Below the pieces are notes generated by a model. That model saw only the letters and a list, made by a program, of their open reading frames with translations. It was not told the DNA's origin and searched no databases. This document shows positions 12,201-22,126 of a stretch of 64,000 nucleotides of DNA, piece by piece. Every line of letters starts with the position of its first letter. Positions within the stretch are counted from its first letter, which is position 1. The stretch is from Amborella trichopoda (Eukaryota > Streptophyta > Magnoliopsida > Amborellales > Amborellaceae), in NCBI RefSeq assembly GCF_000471905.2, contig NW_006495273.1:916641-980640 (forward strand). Direction: 5' to 3'. The position numbers were made by a program, and so were the translations under genes.

Positions 12201-15200
12201 GCTTCATTTGTGTTAAATATTGTGATACTATTTTTATCCATTTTTTGTTATGTTAATTAGCTTCACCAGTGATTTAAAAAATGCCGGGTTGGCACATAAT
12301 CACTTGGTCCGATTTGGGAATCGATCACCGTGTGCTGGTTTTTTGAATAAATAAGAAATCGCCTGGGTTTAGAAGAGAACCAGCGATTTGTTATAGTAAA
12401 ACGTCATTTTGTAGCAGTAAAAAATGCCGATTCAAACCGGTTTTTTATTGGTTCACTATTTTTACATGTGTTTTTTCACTGATTCACTATCATTAAAATG
12501 GCAATTTGAATCGCTGATTCACCGATCCGGACTGGTGTTTACAATGCCTGATCCTAGTCACCTATCCATATTTCAAATTACTATATTTTACAAATACTTC
12601 AATCTCTCCTACATCTCACCCGGTCAGTCCTTTGAAAGGAATGATATTGAGCTATAATGTTCAGATTGCGTTGTACAATGACTTATCAAAACCGTCCAAC
12701 CAGTTTAGGGCCTTTAGGGACAGTACAAAAAAGTGTTGGACAGTGGATTTCCTAGGGGCATAATACGTTGCCTTTTTTTGTACGATAACCTGCTTCTTCA
12801 TAACGGCAGATTTGACCCTTCGCATTTTTTTGAAATATTAACCACTCTTTTCTTTTTTTTTAATTTCAAAATTGATGTATAAAAGTATGAATGATCTTTC
12901 TACGTTGTATGGTTTATATAAGGTGGCAGCTTACTATGGAAGTAACATTTTGTTTGTACATTGTTCATTTTAGTTGAACTGTGAAATTTTAATACTATTT
13001 TAAGATAATATAAATAAATAATATGTCTTTTAATTTGCACCATTCAAATAAAATGTTAGCTTTATTTAAAGTAAGGCTGTAACTTTATATAAACTTTATC
13101 CTTACAAACATAGATAATTAGGCTATACAAAAATTAGAGCCACACAACCACTAGTGGGTTTTGTCAAAGCATCAGCCTCCAAATTAGTTTTTCCACAAAA
13201 ATGAATTCTGCTTGCATAGGGTTAGATGTTTAATATAGAGCATGTAAAAAATGTACATATGTCTTAATTGCAATGTTTGGGTTCTTCAATTCCACTATTA
13301 AATTTGGTTTAGGCCTCTTGTCTTAGATGTTGAGGCGCAAGGCCTATAAGACAAAGTCTCTAGTTTATAATCCTATCAAACCTACTCGTAAGAGAGGAAA
13401 ATAAATAAATAAGTAAATAAATAAAAATAAGAGAGAGAGTGAAAAGAGAGAGAGAAAAAGGGAGAAAGGAATTCTCCCATACATTTCACTTTACACTATT
13501 TTTGGATCTTTTAAGCTTCTTAGAGTGTTTTCTTATGCTTAGAGTTATTTGTGTCAACAATATATTCGAAGACTATAGGAATGGCTTTTAGGCATGAACG
13601 GGAAGGTGCCACATCGTGACGTCTAGAGTTCTATTTCTTATAAAGTCTTATGCTAACATTAAAAAAATTTATAATCTAGAACTATAAATCTAGGCCAAAA
13701 GCACCCATATATCCTAGATTCCATACTGAGATGTATCACTTCAATCTAGCCAACCATATCAAGTGAATATCTAACAATCTAAGAAACAAGGCAACATGCC
13801 CATTAATCAACTCTAGCTAATTTTAAGCTCCTGATTCTCCCAACTATTTCCTAATCTACTTTCCAACCATTGCCATTTGATCAGTTGGGTGCCGAGTTCG
13901 TTGGAACCTTTATCCTCATCTTCGGTGCCACTGCCGGCCCAATCGTGAATCAAAAGTATATTGGCGCCGAGACCCTTATTGGCAATGCAGCATGTGCAGG
14001 TTTAGCTGTGATGATAGTCATTTTGTCAACTGGCCACATCTCTGGTGCCCATCTCAATCCGTCGATCACAATCTCTTTCGCATTGCTTCGTCACTTTCCA
14101 TGGTCCCAAGTCCCTACCTATATACTGGCTCAAGTCTCAGCTTCCATTTGTGCCTCTTTTGTGCTGAAAGGTGCCTTCCATCCCTTCATGTCTGGGGGGG
14201 TTACCGTCCCTTCAGGAAGTGACTGGCAAGCATTCATACTCGAGTTCGTCATATCCTTCAACCTCATGTTCGTTGTCACTGCTGTAGCAACTGATACTCG
14301 AGCTGTGAGTAATGCCAGTTCATGAATCTTACTTTTATTTTTATATTTCTTGAGTGTTTTCCTTTTTGAAAGTAAACTTTTCGGGTTCTTGCCTCTTCGA
14401 TTTTTAAGGTGGGGGAGTTGGCGGGAATTGCAGTCGGAGCCACCGTGATGCTCAACATACTGGTGGCCGGGTGAGTTAAACATAGACCATTTGCCTTTTT
14501 CTTTGAGTTTTTTCAATTTCATATCCTTTTATGCTTAACATGGTGATGGAAAGGAATTCTCTGTGAAATGAATGTAAAAGAGAACATGTTGACGTTCAGA
14601 TTTATCAGTATAGGAACTTACCCATTTTATTGCAGTTTAGCTTGAAATTTGGATGAGATGGGTATTGAAAAATGATAGAAGCTTGATAAATGGCTCAATT
14701 TTGGGGGATTTTTTTAGTCTTCAATCTAGAATTTTGAGAGAACGTGAAAATATCAGTTATCTAACAACACCTTTGATTAGAAAACAATTAAACCTTGAAA
14801 TATTACAATATGTCAATACAATGACCAATTTATGGTCGGTAATCACTTTAATGGCGAGAAACATATGCAGGCCATCGCAAACATGCAAAGTAAATAATGA
14901 ACCTAATCCACTAGAGCATCTTATATTTTTGGGTTGCCCCTACGCGAGTCTGCTAATTTAGATCTCATTCTCAAATGCATGACCCTAAAGCCATAAATTC
15001 AGTTCCGATCGTTTCATTTTAGCCATTGATTCATATTTTCTTAGGCTCCCTTAATGTCCCACTTTGCACAAAATGTGAGGCTAGAGAAACATGAATTGTA
15101 CAAAATGAAAATGATCAGAAGATCCGGCAGCACCTTCTAAGCCCATCCTTCCCAATTCAACTGGTGTTTGTAAAGACCTCCAATTCAAACCCTACTAGTG

Positions 15201-15974
15201 GACGTCAAATAGCGTTTGGTTGGACTGCTAGCCTAGGTACTGCGGCTGGTAAGTGGTAACCCTTTTAGTCTTATTTTTAAGTAATTTCTTTTGTTTTATT
15301 TACTCGTTCCTTTATAACGGCCATTGTAGCCATTATAACCTACAATAGGGGCTGTTATAGCATGCCCCATAGGTAGGAAGATGATCTATGAGCCGACCGG
15401 CCTATAGCACAATATAGGCATGGTAGGAAGATGATCTATGAGCCGACCGGCCCATAACACAATATAGGCATGAGGGCCAAGATTGCAATAGGGCCAAGAT
15501 TGAATACTTAGATGAGACCTACATGTATGTAAATGTTTGAGGTCCGTCCTAATTTTGATAAGAGTCGGATCTAGGCTGTCAAAATGTAGCACATTAGCTG
15601 ACTCTCATAATTAAGCAAGAACTATACCAAAGAACTGGTATAATTTGATTGTTGACATGGTATAGATATGAAATGACAACTCTTATTTTTCTTTCCTTTC
15701 TTGATTCATCAATCTCTATCCCATACTTTCTTTGTGCATTTGAGATGTGATGGCAAAGTTGACTTTTCTATTCTTTCACAGAATGGGAAGTGGAGGTTCC
15801 ATGAACCCGGTCCGAACCCTGGGGCCCGCCATTGCTGCTGGCAATTACAAAGCAATATGGATCTACATGGTAGCCCCCACTCTTGGGGCCATTACTGGGG
15901 CCGCCATCTACACATTTGTGCGTCTCAGAGGGGAGGATGGGGAGACACCAAGGCCTCGGAGCTTCCGTCGCTAG
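3254..15974 (+). CDS. NIP5;1: Boron channel, NIP5;1/NIP6;1-type aquaporin (four exons)
   Basis: Exons are 3254-3427, 13885-14304, 14409-14470 and 15782-15974, giving 282 aa with intact GT-AG sites; the 62-nt third exon fits the NIP family. The protein is a plasma-membrane nodulin-26-like intrinsic protein that passes boric acid (and related metalloid acids) into root cells. The pore motifs are NPS (residues 116-118) and NPV (227-229), which is the NIP5;1 pattern. By position the aromatic/arginine filter is Ala96, Ile215, Gly224, Arg230, the A-I-G-R set of NIP subgroup II. The N-terminus has two Thr-Pro-Gly repeats (TPGTPG), which in Arabidopsis direct polar placement, and the C-terminus ends in RSFRR. 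It is shorter than Arabidopsis NIP5;1 (about 304 aa, from memory) because about 16-20 residues of the Cys-containing N-terminal linker are missing. NIP6;1 is the alternative name; NPS favours NIP5;1. The start is the first ATG that gives the family N-terminus. Confidence 0.93.
4255..4870 (+). repeat. Dispersed AT-rich repeat, plus-strand copy
   Basis: It resembles 16640-17045: both hold 'cgttttggcaaa/cattttggcaaa', 'tggaaag', a 'gaatacttatttt' block, long T runs, 'agtgttttgctt/atgtgctttgtt', and end with a 'cagttacttgga' word (4800 and 17003). The flanks carry repeated words such as cggtccgagt. Boundaries are approximate. Confidence 0.5.
5555..5930 (+). repeat. Dispersed non-autonomous repeat (copy 1)
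   Basis: It is similar to 6420-6830 (same strand) and to 57145-57545 (opposite strand). Shared words include 'aaaataaaacctcatctcaaatc', 'gactttcggccacaaaaa'-like text, 'aataaaatttgaaact', 'cttgtttttaag' and 'gatgaattatgaggtga'. It lacks coding capacity and is probably a MITE of the Mutator-like group described for 24380-24761. Confidence 0.55.
5940..6058 (+). repeat. Local tandem duplication, AT-rich
   Basis: Two copies of 'ttctaaattttaaataaa' followed by 'attattttaaataaaaataaaaaata' lie head to tail, about 50 bp each. Confidence 0.7.
6420..6830 (+). repeat. Dispersed non-autonomous repeat (copy 2)
   Basis: This copy of the family at 5555-5930 ends with 'ttttgataaggctgcagccctat'. The copy at 57145-57545 begins with the reverse complement of that end, so it is a near-complete mirror-orientation copy. 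No open frame belongs to it. Confidence 0.55.
6868..7173 (+). repeat. Direct repeat pair flanking 160 bp
   Basis: A block of about 70 bp with 'tatgctacatacagagggtgctataagttt' near 6870 recurs near 7110 with a few substitutions, 239 bp apart. Both copies run on into 'acttttaaataaa'. Confidence 0.65.
8365..9160 (-). mobile_element. Deleted Copia-type LTR element (two LTR remnants)
   Basis: Two similar blocks lie in the same orientation at about 8370-8575 and 8720-9155. Both contain 'aattatgccccacactaatctt' and 'ttcctatctt' words. On the minus strand the right block ends at 'gttcttca' followed by TGGTATCAAAG (about 8703-8715). This is the usual form of a Copia primer-binding site complementary to initiator tRNA-Met. 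The interior between the two LTR blocks is only about 140 bp, part of it an inverted LTR fragment, so all genes are lost. The right LTR is split by a hairpin MITE (8806-9006). Confidence 0.5.
8806..9006. mobile_element. Hairpin MITE copy 1 (GAGTAATGATCC family)
   Basis: A roughly 200-bp near-palindrome: the left arm 'gaccccaaaagatcaccattaaattttg' pairs with the right arm 'caaaatttaatgatgatcatttggagtc'. It has the same structure as the copies at 19611-19798 and 21642-21837, and it lies inside the Copia LTR remnant. Confidence 0.65.
9240..9900 (+). mobile_element. RTE-type LINE fragment, 3' end of reverse transcriptase
   Basis: The frame at 9300-9584 reads as the C-terminal part of an RTE-clade LINE polymerase: FRYLRLIIKES, IPIKLKGKFYR, LLYGLECWVVKKQH and MSVVEM are the family's usual words. 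Decayed downstream text to 9850 continues the same protein (for example RGRLKRTWLEVVKKDM-like near 9745-9790). The element ends near 9890 with 'gactccaattaatta' and a GATGATGATG tail typical of RTE 3' ends. It is 5'-truncated and broken by stops and frameshifts. Confidence 0.75.
10629..10664. repeat. Poly(A)-rich tract
   Basis: An interrupted run of A residues with single G. It could be the tail of an old retroposon, but I see no recognisable body upstream. Confidence 0.7.
11600..12060 (+). repeat. Dispersed repeat, partner of 58950-59400
   Basis: It shares, in opposite orientation, the words 'ccaaattttgggtgtcc', 'gaccaaaatacc', 'ggtattttggtcatt', 'caatgagaagata', 'catacaatttgtat' and 'ctcttgatcaaaattgg' with 58950-59400. 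Both copies have an internal short palindrome around 'accaaaatacc...ggtattttggt'. It is non-coding and probably a transposon remnant. Confidence 0.7.
15371..15475 (+). repeat. Tandem duplication in NIP intron 3
   Basis: Two head-to-tail copies of about 53 bp beginning 'ggtaggaagatgatctatga' and ending 'cacaatataggcat'. They lie between exons 3 and 4 (intron 14471-15781), which otherwise holds nothing recognisable. Confidence 0.85.
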
Positions 15975-16265
15975 ACACGTGTCTATCAATGGGACCCATG
16001 CTTTGGTAGTGATGCCATGTTATGCATGAAACTCTGCAAATCAATGACTCTTGTCTGAGTGTGTGATTGTGTTTGGCTTTATAGGCTCTTGGAGCTTTTT
16101 ATGTTTAAGGTGATGTTTGGCGTGAAGACATAACATTATTACTAAGGTTTAGAGTGATGTTTGTGTGCAAGTGATAGTGAAAATAAATGTTCTTGTCGTG
16201 TATAGTGATGGCCTTTTCTTGTAAATTTTACAGTGTTTGTGTGTGTCGAAAGTGAAAAGCAAGGA
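15975..16265 (+). other. 3' untranslated region of the NIP gene (probable)
   Basis: Unique sequence follows the stop at 15972-15974, with T- and G-rich runs ('gtgtttgtgtgtg', 'ttttatgtttaagg') typical of plant far-upstream polyadenylation signals. No canonical AATAAA is obvious, and the end is not defined. Confidence 0.4.
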
Positions 16266-16269
16266 TTAA

Positions 16270-17145
16270 AGTAATTGGCATGGTTATCAATGTTTCTACA
16301 GGTTATCGAACTAGCGAGGAGTATAGTTTAATCAAAACGGGCTTGATTGCTTGTGAAACCGGTTCAATCAGTTTTAGAAAAAAATAAAAAAAATAAAAAA
16401 TAACATTTTAAAATATGAAATATATCAATAGAAGTTTCTCAACTTTGTTTAGCATGTCAAATTGCGTTGTCTGACTAATCAAAATCAGCTAAATAATGAT
16501 TTTGATTAGTTTTCGACAAGTGTTCACAAATTCGGCTGGTTGAATTCAGAACTGGCCGGTTAGATCGGAACCGGCTGGTTAGATAGGAACCGGGCACTAG
16601 CTGATTCCGAATTTGGTCAGTTTTGGTGATCTAGCCAGGTATTTTAAAAAAATTCAAACAAAATTATATAAAATCATAAAAATATAAAGGATTTATTTAT
16701 AATGCGTTTTTAATGTTTTTATCATTTTGGCAAAGGTTGGAAAGCCTTTGGGCGATGAATACTTATTTTCACATTTCCCCTTTTTTTAGATAATTTCAAA
16801 AATATCCTTAGGCACAAATTGATTTTTTTAAATATATTTTTTCCACTAATTTTCAACTTTATTTGGATGTGCTTTGTTAATCATGCTTTAAATATACTTT
16901 TCATAATTTTTTTAGATTTTTTTTTGTACTTTTTTTCTTTTTTAACATTTTTTTTACCTGCTAGGAGTTGCCCGGTTAGGTAGGTTGAACCGGCCGGTTT
17001 ACCAGTTACTTGGAACCGGCCTTTGGCTAGTTTTCGAGAGCCGTTCGATTTTCGAACACTATTTTTAATCAATATGAGCTTTTGTGTTAGACTAGACTGG
17101 CTATGGCATCGGTTCACGATCAGACCAGTTAGACCACCTTGATAT
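16270..17145 (+). repeat. Dispersed AT-rich repeat with CCGG-rich ends, plus-strand copy
   Basis: Many aaccggccggtt-like words occur at 16540-16600 and 16965-17025, around an AT-rich core shared with 4255-4870 and (inverted) 780-1225. It is the best-preserved of the three copies. It has no coding frame and the family is not identified. Confidence 0.55.
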
Positions 17146-19590
17146 ATATGGTAATTGGTGTGTTTATTGTTGGCAAGTTTTATGGCTACTTATTATTATT
17201 ATTATTTCTCATTTAATTAATGAAAAATTAGAATTATAAGATTTAACTTTTTGGTTTTTTATTTTTGAGTAATTCAGTGGGAATGACGAACCCCTACTCG
17301 CTTTCTAAATCATTAATGATTGTTTTGAAGGCGTTAGATAATGAAAGCCTAGACCTTAACTGGGACCACTAAGACCCCAACCCATTCTTAACTCTTTGTT
17401 TAACATGTCGTGGCAACTAAATAACCCAGGTAACTGCCTTCGGAAACTCTCCAATAAAAAGTTAACTAGGAAAACTGAATTGTTTTCATTTTATCCTAAG
17501 GTTTTACAATGCAACACGGAACAACCAAGAGTGAGAAGAAGGAAAACGAAAATACTATGGCTACGTACAATGTGTTTCTTCCAACCCTTTTGATTTGGAA
17601 AGCCTTCCATGTATCTTTGCCCACATAATTCATATATATGTTTGGTGAGTATGGCCATTAAAAGCTTTATGAGTATTTATAATAAAAAAAATATTTTGAT
17701 ATAATGGAACACGAATTCAGTAGAAGTGCGGTTCCTAATAGATTATGCTAAGCAAATGTCAGCAAATAACATTTGCTAATACCGAATTGAGCTTTACGAA
17801 CTAAGCTAGTTGTTTGAAAAAAACCTATTTTACCTGGGTATAAAAAACTATCCGATAAGGTTCTAATAGGTCATCCCTTAATGAGGTAGGAGTATGCCTG
17901 GATGAGTGAGCCGAGAGACTATGTGACCATTATATGTGATGATGACATTCAGAGATGGGGGCAAAGCCTTGTTTTGAAAAAGCGAACTACCTTTTAGGGT
18001 GAAGTTTATGCATGTGCGAGAGATACCCCTATGCGCCATAGGAGCTGTGGTCATATCAGGTCTAGGTGACCTTGATACGTCTCTAGGGAAGAACTTGAAA
18101 TCCACAAATTGGGATTACGACACATTGGCTCATTGGCCAGACTTTGGTGAGCCACTAATGAGCCCCTGCATGGATTGTGGGTTATAGAAAATATTGGGTC
18201 GGTTTAATATAGCAAGTATGGACCGTAATCCACAATTGAAGGTGAAAGGCCCCAATGTTTATTGAATTAGTTCCTAGACCATATGGATTCTTTTCCCATC
18301 TAATGAAATTAATTATGCTTGTTTTATGATATATATGATTTTAGAATTATTATATAAATTTTCTAGATATCTGGATATTTTATTTATCGAATTTGAATTT
18401 ATAAAAATAGAGATATTGATTTTACATTGATTTAAATATTCAAATAATTCTAAAATTCTTCTATTGAGTTTTAAAAAAATATTTAAAATTACATAGGGGC
18501 CCATTGTGCACATATGCCTACTATAGCCTAGGTGGTGGGGCCCAAGAGATCCTCTCATGGGTGGCATGCCCCACCCATTTAGGGGCTTTCTATTTTTATT
18601 GTGATAAGTGACTTTGGCTTGAAGACCAAGTTGTTATGTATTTTGGAAAGCTATTGGCTTGAGGAAGTTTTGAATAGATTTTTGGAAAGCATGAGAAGGC
18701 TAGTACATTATTTTGGTATGCACAATATTATATTTGAAATTATTTTATTTATTTTCTATTGATGGAAAAATAGTTTAAGAAATGGGAATAAAGGTTCTAG
18801 TATCTTCTATGATATTGACGACCCATCTATAGAATGAAGGGCTCAAATTGTTTACCCCACAAGTCACCCAAGATCAATGGTTCATATTCAATCTCACAAA
18901 AAGAGGTAAGCCATGTCAAACCCTAAGAAACCTTAATCCTATTTTCGTACTATAAATAAAAAACCACTTGCCTATAAATCTCTACACCAAAAATCTCTCT
19001 TCTCTCTAAATATTTCTCTCTCTCTTTGGTAACTATAAGAGGCATGCCCCAATCCTAAAATTTCTCTCCCTCTCTAGACTATAGTAAGGGGCACGCCCCA
19101 CTTAGATGGTATTATCTCTCTCTCTCTCTCATCTTGCCTTCATGATTTAAAGGGTTGGGAAGTAGTAATAAGTAGATGCTATCTCGTTAAGTTAGGTTTT
19201 GTGGGTTTGTACCTAAGTTGAGTTTTGTGATCAAGAGGAGTTCCTAGTTCCATTGGACGGCTTGACCTAAACTTGTTTTTCCGGTTGAGATTGCAAGTTG
19301 ATCGTTGATCCCGCACCATCGGATGATGGTAATTCGGTGTGGGGTGTAATAAGCCCGATTATGATAATATCAAGCATTCTCTTTTATTTCTTATTATATT
19401 TAATTATATTATCTTTATATTCCCAAGCATAAGACTTGTGATTATTTCTTTGTTTAAAGAAAATTAGTTTAGTGGCATCAAGGTTTTTAAGGTCTTAGTT
19501 TTGCTTGTCTTATTTTCTTTGAAGCAAGACTTATTGTAATAAGACTACTTGTAAGTGAACCTTGTCAAAAGAAAAGGGTGAAAAGAATAA
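17146..19590. other. Intergenic sequence; possible solo LTR within 18590-19570
   Basis: I see no gene. From about 18950 there is a promoter-like layout: 'ctataaataaaaaacc', then CT-rich leader-like text to about 19130, then an open AT-rich stretch. The words 'ggcatgcccca' and 'ggcacgcccca' recur around it (18563, 19042, 19090). This layout resembles a plant retrotransposon LTR, but I could not find clear TG...CA ends or target duplications. Confidence 0.35.
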
Positions 19591-19610
19591 TATATATATA
19601 TATATATATA

Positions 19611-19798
19611 ATCCTATAGGACCCTCTCCCACCTATGTGTGTAGGACCCTAAAAGATCACCATTAAAGTTGGCATATATATCTAGAAAAGTTATCACATA
19701 GGTGTGGGACTTGACTTTTCTAGAGATCCATACCAACTTAATGGTGATCTTTTGAAGGTTCTACACACATGGGTGAGGGAGGGTCCTATATGATCATT
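19611..19798. mobile_element. Hairpin MITE copy 2 (GAGTAATGATCC family)
   Basis: A near-perfect foldback of about 188 bp. The left arm 'atcctataggaccctctcccacc' matches the inverted right arm 'gggagggtcctatatgatcatt', and the inner arms 'aaaagatcaccattaa' and 'ttaatggtgatctttt' also pair. It is embedded in (TA)n. A separate fragment of the same end lies at 19816-19875. Confidence 0.75.
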
Positions 19799-19875
19799 TA
19801 TCTATATATATATATAGTAACGATCCTATGGGACCTCCCCACACCCATATGTGTAGGACCTTCAAGATCAGAAGA

Positions 19876-21375
19876 TTGGATGTATGTGTAAATATATAAA
19901 TTACGTGAGTAAAGACAAAGAGAGTCGTACTCTTGTTTGAGAACCCTTACTACGTGTCTTCGCGTACGCATAGTTTAAGCAAGTCCGGAAACCTACATAC
20001 TTTTGATTAAGGAGTGATACATGCATTGTTGTAGTCTGTACTGGACCTGCAAGTCCTTGAAAGGAGAAAACAGGTGATGATGCAAGTGATGATCCAATGG
20101 ATGGATGTTCCACTCGAAGATAAAACATAGAAGTTCAACCAAAGGCGATCCTTGAGGAAAAAGGGTTTGGTTCATTGGAGGGAAATGAGACGTCCTTATC
20201 ATCACTGATGCTTTGGATATTTTAATGTGTCTACACCTCCATATAACTTTAACGTGTCGGAAGACCTACAAATATTTCATCTTAATTGGATGTTTCAAAT
20301 AGCTGAAAAAACAATGTTACAAACAATATAGTTGGGTTTGTCAAACCATAATTAATGTAAAATTATTGTTAGCTCTCTCACCGATCAAGATTAAATGGGT
20401 CAATGTTTCTAACATATATAAATTAGATGCATGTGAGACATAATTTACCCCTAAACTTGAGTTGAGGGGATTCAAAACCTCCTTTAGGTTTGCGCTTGAA
20501 ACAAAATATAACTTTGAAAATAAAGATAGTAAAAAAAGAGGTTTCATCAAATAACCGGATTGTAGAAAACTGGCCTTTTGACCTCTTCCTTATGGACATA
20601 CACCAAAACATTTTTGAAACTTGACAATGCTTTAAATCCAACAAAACTATTACCAAGGCATGCAACAAGAGAAAATCAACAAAAGCGAAGAGACCTAACC
20701 TACTTGGACGGGCACGCACCCGGCATCCAGAGTTGGGGTTCTGAGTTAGACCAATTAGGTTCATGCACCAGCTGCTTCCACCTTGAAAAATGATGATCGA
20801 AGCAGAGTAACAGTTATATTGAGAATTTTTTGAAGTAATATAAGGAAATGTGATTCTTGTCAAAAAAAAAAAAAAAAAAAGGGTTGGCTTACCTTGAGAT
20901 TGGGCTCTTAGATTTTGAATAACTTCAAATTTGAATAGAGTTACCTGAAAAGGGGTGAAATGGCTAAGGGCTTAAAGTCGCCAAGGATTCGGTTCTAGGG
21001 GTCACTATGGGCCTATATGTGAAGGCTTTTGGGCTGCCTAAGAAAGATGAAGTAGGGTAGTTGGTGTCTCAGGTTGGTTTAGGGCTTCACGTCTAAAGGC
21101 TAATAGTTAGGGCTTGAGCTGCTTAGAAAAAAGATAAAAAGAGGTTCAAGAGTTCAAAATATCAAAATTTTGACCTTGAAATTTACTTCTTTGAGGGTAC
21201 ATTTAGAGTTTAGGACTTATAGCCCCAGCCTCCAAGTGATAGCTCGATTCAAGCCAGCCATTGGTCTCCCATGCAATGTGTCTGTCACGTGTGGCAATGT
21301 CATAATGGGCCCCACCAGAGGTGGTTTCTTGCCTACGATCGTAAAGAGCCCGTTTTTTGCCATTTGAGTGGTTTT
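19876..21375. other. Intergenic sequence with a poly(A) run at 20862-20880
   Basis: There is no supported gene. The 146-codon minus-strand frame near 20423-20863 has no recognisable domain, and its amino-acid composition looks random. The A18 run at 20862 follows non-repetitive sequence and might be the tail of a retroposed copy on the plus strand, but I cannot identify a parent gene. Confidence 0.4.
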
Positions 21376-21584
21376 AGGGTTGAGAATTTTTCGGATCGGG
21401 TTTGGATCCATCTAGATCCGGATCTGAATTCAAAAAGTATATATAAGATCCAGATCTAATTAGATTCATAATGTTTGGATCTGGATCCTGATTCAAAAAC
21501 TAGCCATAGGATCTGGATCTGAATCCGGATCCACTAAGTTCCACAATTTATATATAGATATTATATACAAATTAACAAATATAC

Positions 21585-21587
<3 letters not shown>

Positions 21588-21640
<53 letters not shown>
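21588..21640. repeat. Microsatellite (AC)n(AT)n
   Basis: An uninterrupted run of CA units passes directly into AT units. Confidence 0.95.
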
Positions 21641-21641
<1 letters not shown>

Positions 21642-21837
21642 GAGTAATAATCCTATAAGGTCCACCCATACCTATGTGTGTAGGACTTCAAATGATCACC
21701 ATTTTGGCACAGATTTCTAAAAAAATCAAGTCTCATACCCATGTGATAACTTTTCTAGATATCTGTATCAAATTTAATGGTTTTCCTTTGGGGTCCTACA
21801 CACATTGATGTGGGAGGGTCTCATAGGATCATTACTC
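21642..21837. mobile_element. Hairpin MITE copy 3 (GAGTAATGATCC family)
   Basis: Starts 'gagtaataatcctataagg' and ends 'tcataggatcattactc', which are inverted ends. The core 'gatcaccattttggcacagat' is shared with the copies at 8806 and 19611. It lies within the GGATCC-rich foldback element. Confidence 0.75.
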
Positions 21838-21879
21838 TCTCTCTCTTTCTCTCTCTCTCTATATATATATATATATAAT

Positions 21880-21925
21880 TAGCCGACCCCAATTAATTGG
21901 AAATGGCTATGATGATGATATGGAT
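21880..21925 (+). mobile_element. RTE-type LINE 3' end fragment
   Basis: 'agccgaccccaattaattgg' followed by 'ctatgatgatgata' is the usual 3' terminus of plant RTE elements. Only the tail is present. Confidence 0.6.
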
Positions 21926-22126
21926 ATAAAGTGATATATGCAATTTTAATGATCGGGGTTGGATCCGAGTCGGATCCACTATACTTGGATTTAATCCAAA
22001 TATTATGCAGATCCAAATGTTAAATCCAAATTTGAATTTTGGATCCAAATCTTGGATCCATACCCAGATCTGAATAGAATCCAAATTTTAGGTTTCGGAT
22101 CCGAACTGGGTAAATTCTCAGCTCTA

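Larger units (their letters stand above)
3428..13884 (+). other. Intron 1 of the NIP gene (10.5 kb, transposon-filled)
   Basis: It runs from the donor aag|gttagt to the acceptor gatcag|ttgggt. It contains the repeats listed separately (4255-4870, 5555-6830, 6868-7173, 8365-9160, 9240-9900, 11600-12060) plus AT-rich sequence. I found no coding exon. Stretches such as 9900-11200 and 12060-13880 show only short open frames, a poly(A) run (10629-10664) and small repeats. Confidence 0.85.
21376..22126. mobile_element. GGATCC-rich foldback element with 9-bp target duplication
   Basis: It is flanked by AGTGGTTTT at 21367-21375 and 22127-22135. The ends are inverted: 'agggttgagaattt' at the left and 'aaattctcagctcta' at the right. 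Both arms are packed with GGATCC/GGATCT words (21400-21530 and 21955-22100). A 9-bp duplication suggests a Mutator-like element. A hairpin MITE, an (AC)n(AT)n tract and an RTE 3' tail were inserted later into its middle. There is no transposase gene. Confidence 0.65.

Noticed and set aside
14130..14522. Minus-strand frame of 130 codons opposite NIP exon 2
   Set aside because: It is a shadow of the conserved aquaporin exon and has no domain.
20423..20863. Minus-strand frame of 146 codons
   Set aside because: No recognisable motif, and it starts next to a poly(A) run. I could not link it to a parent gene or element.
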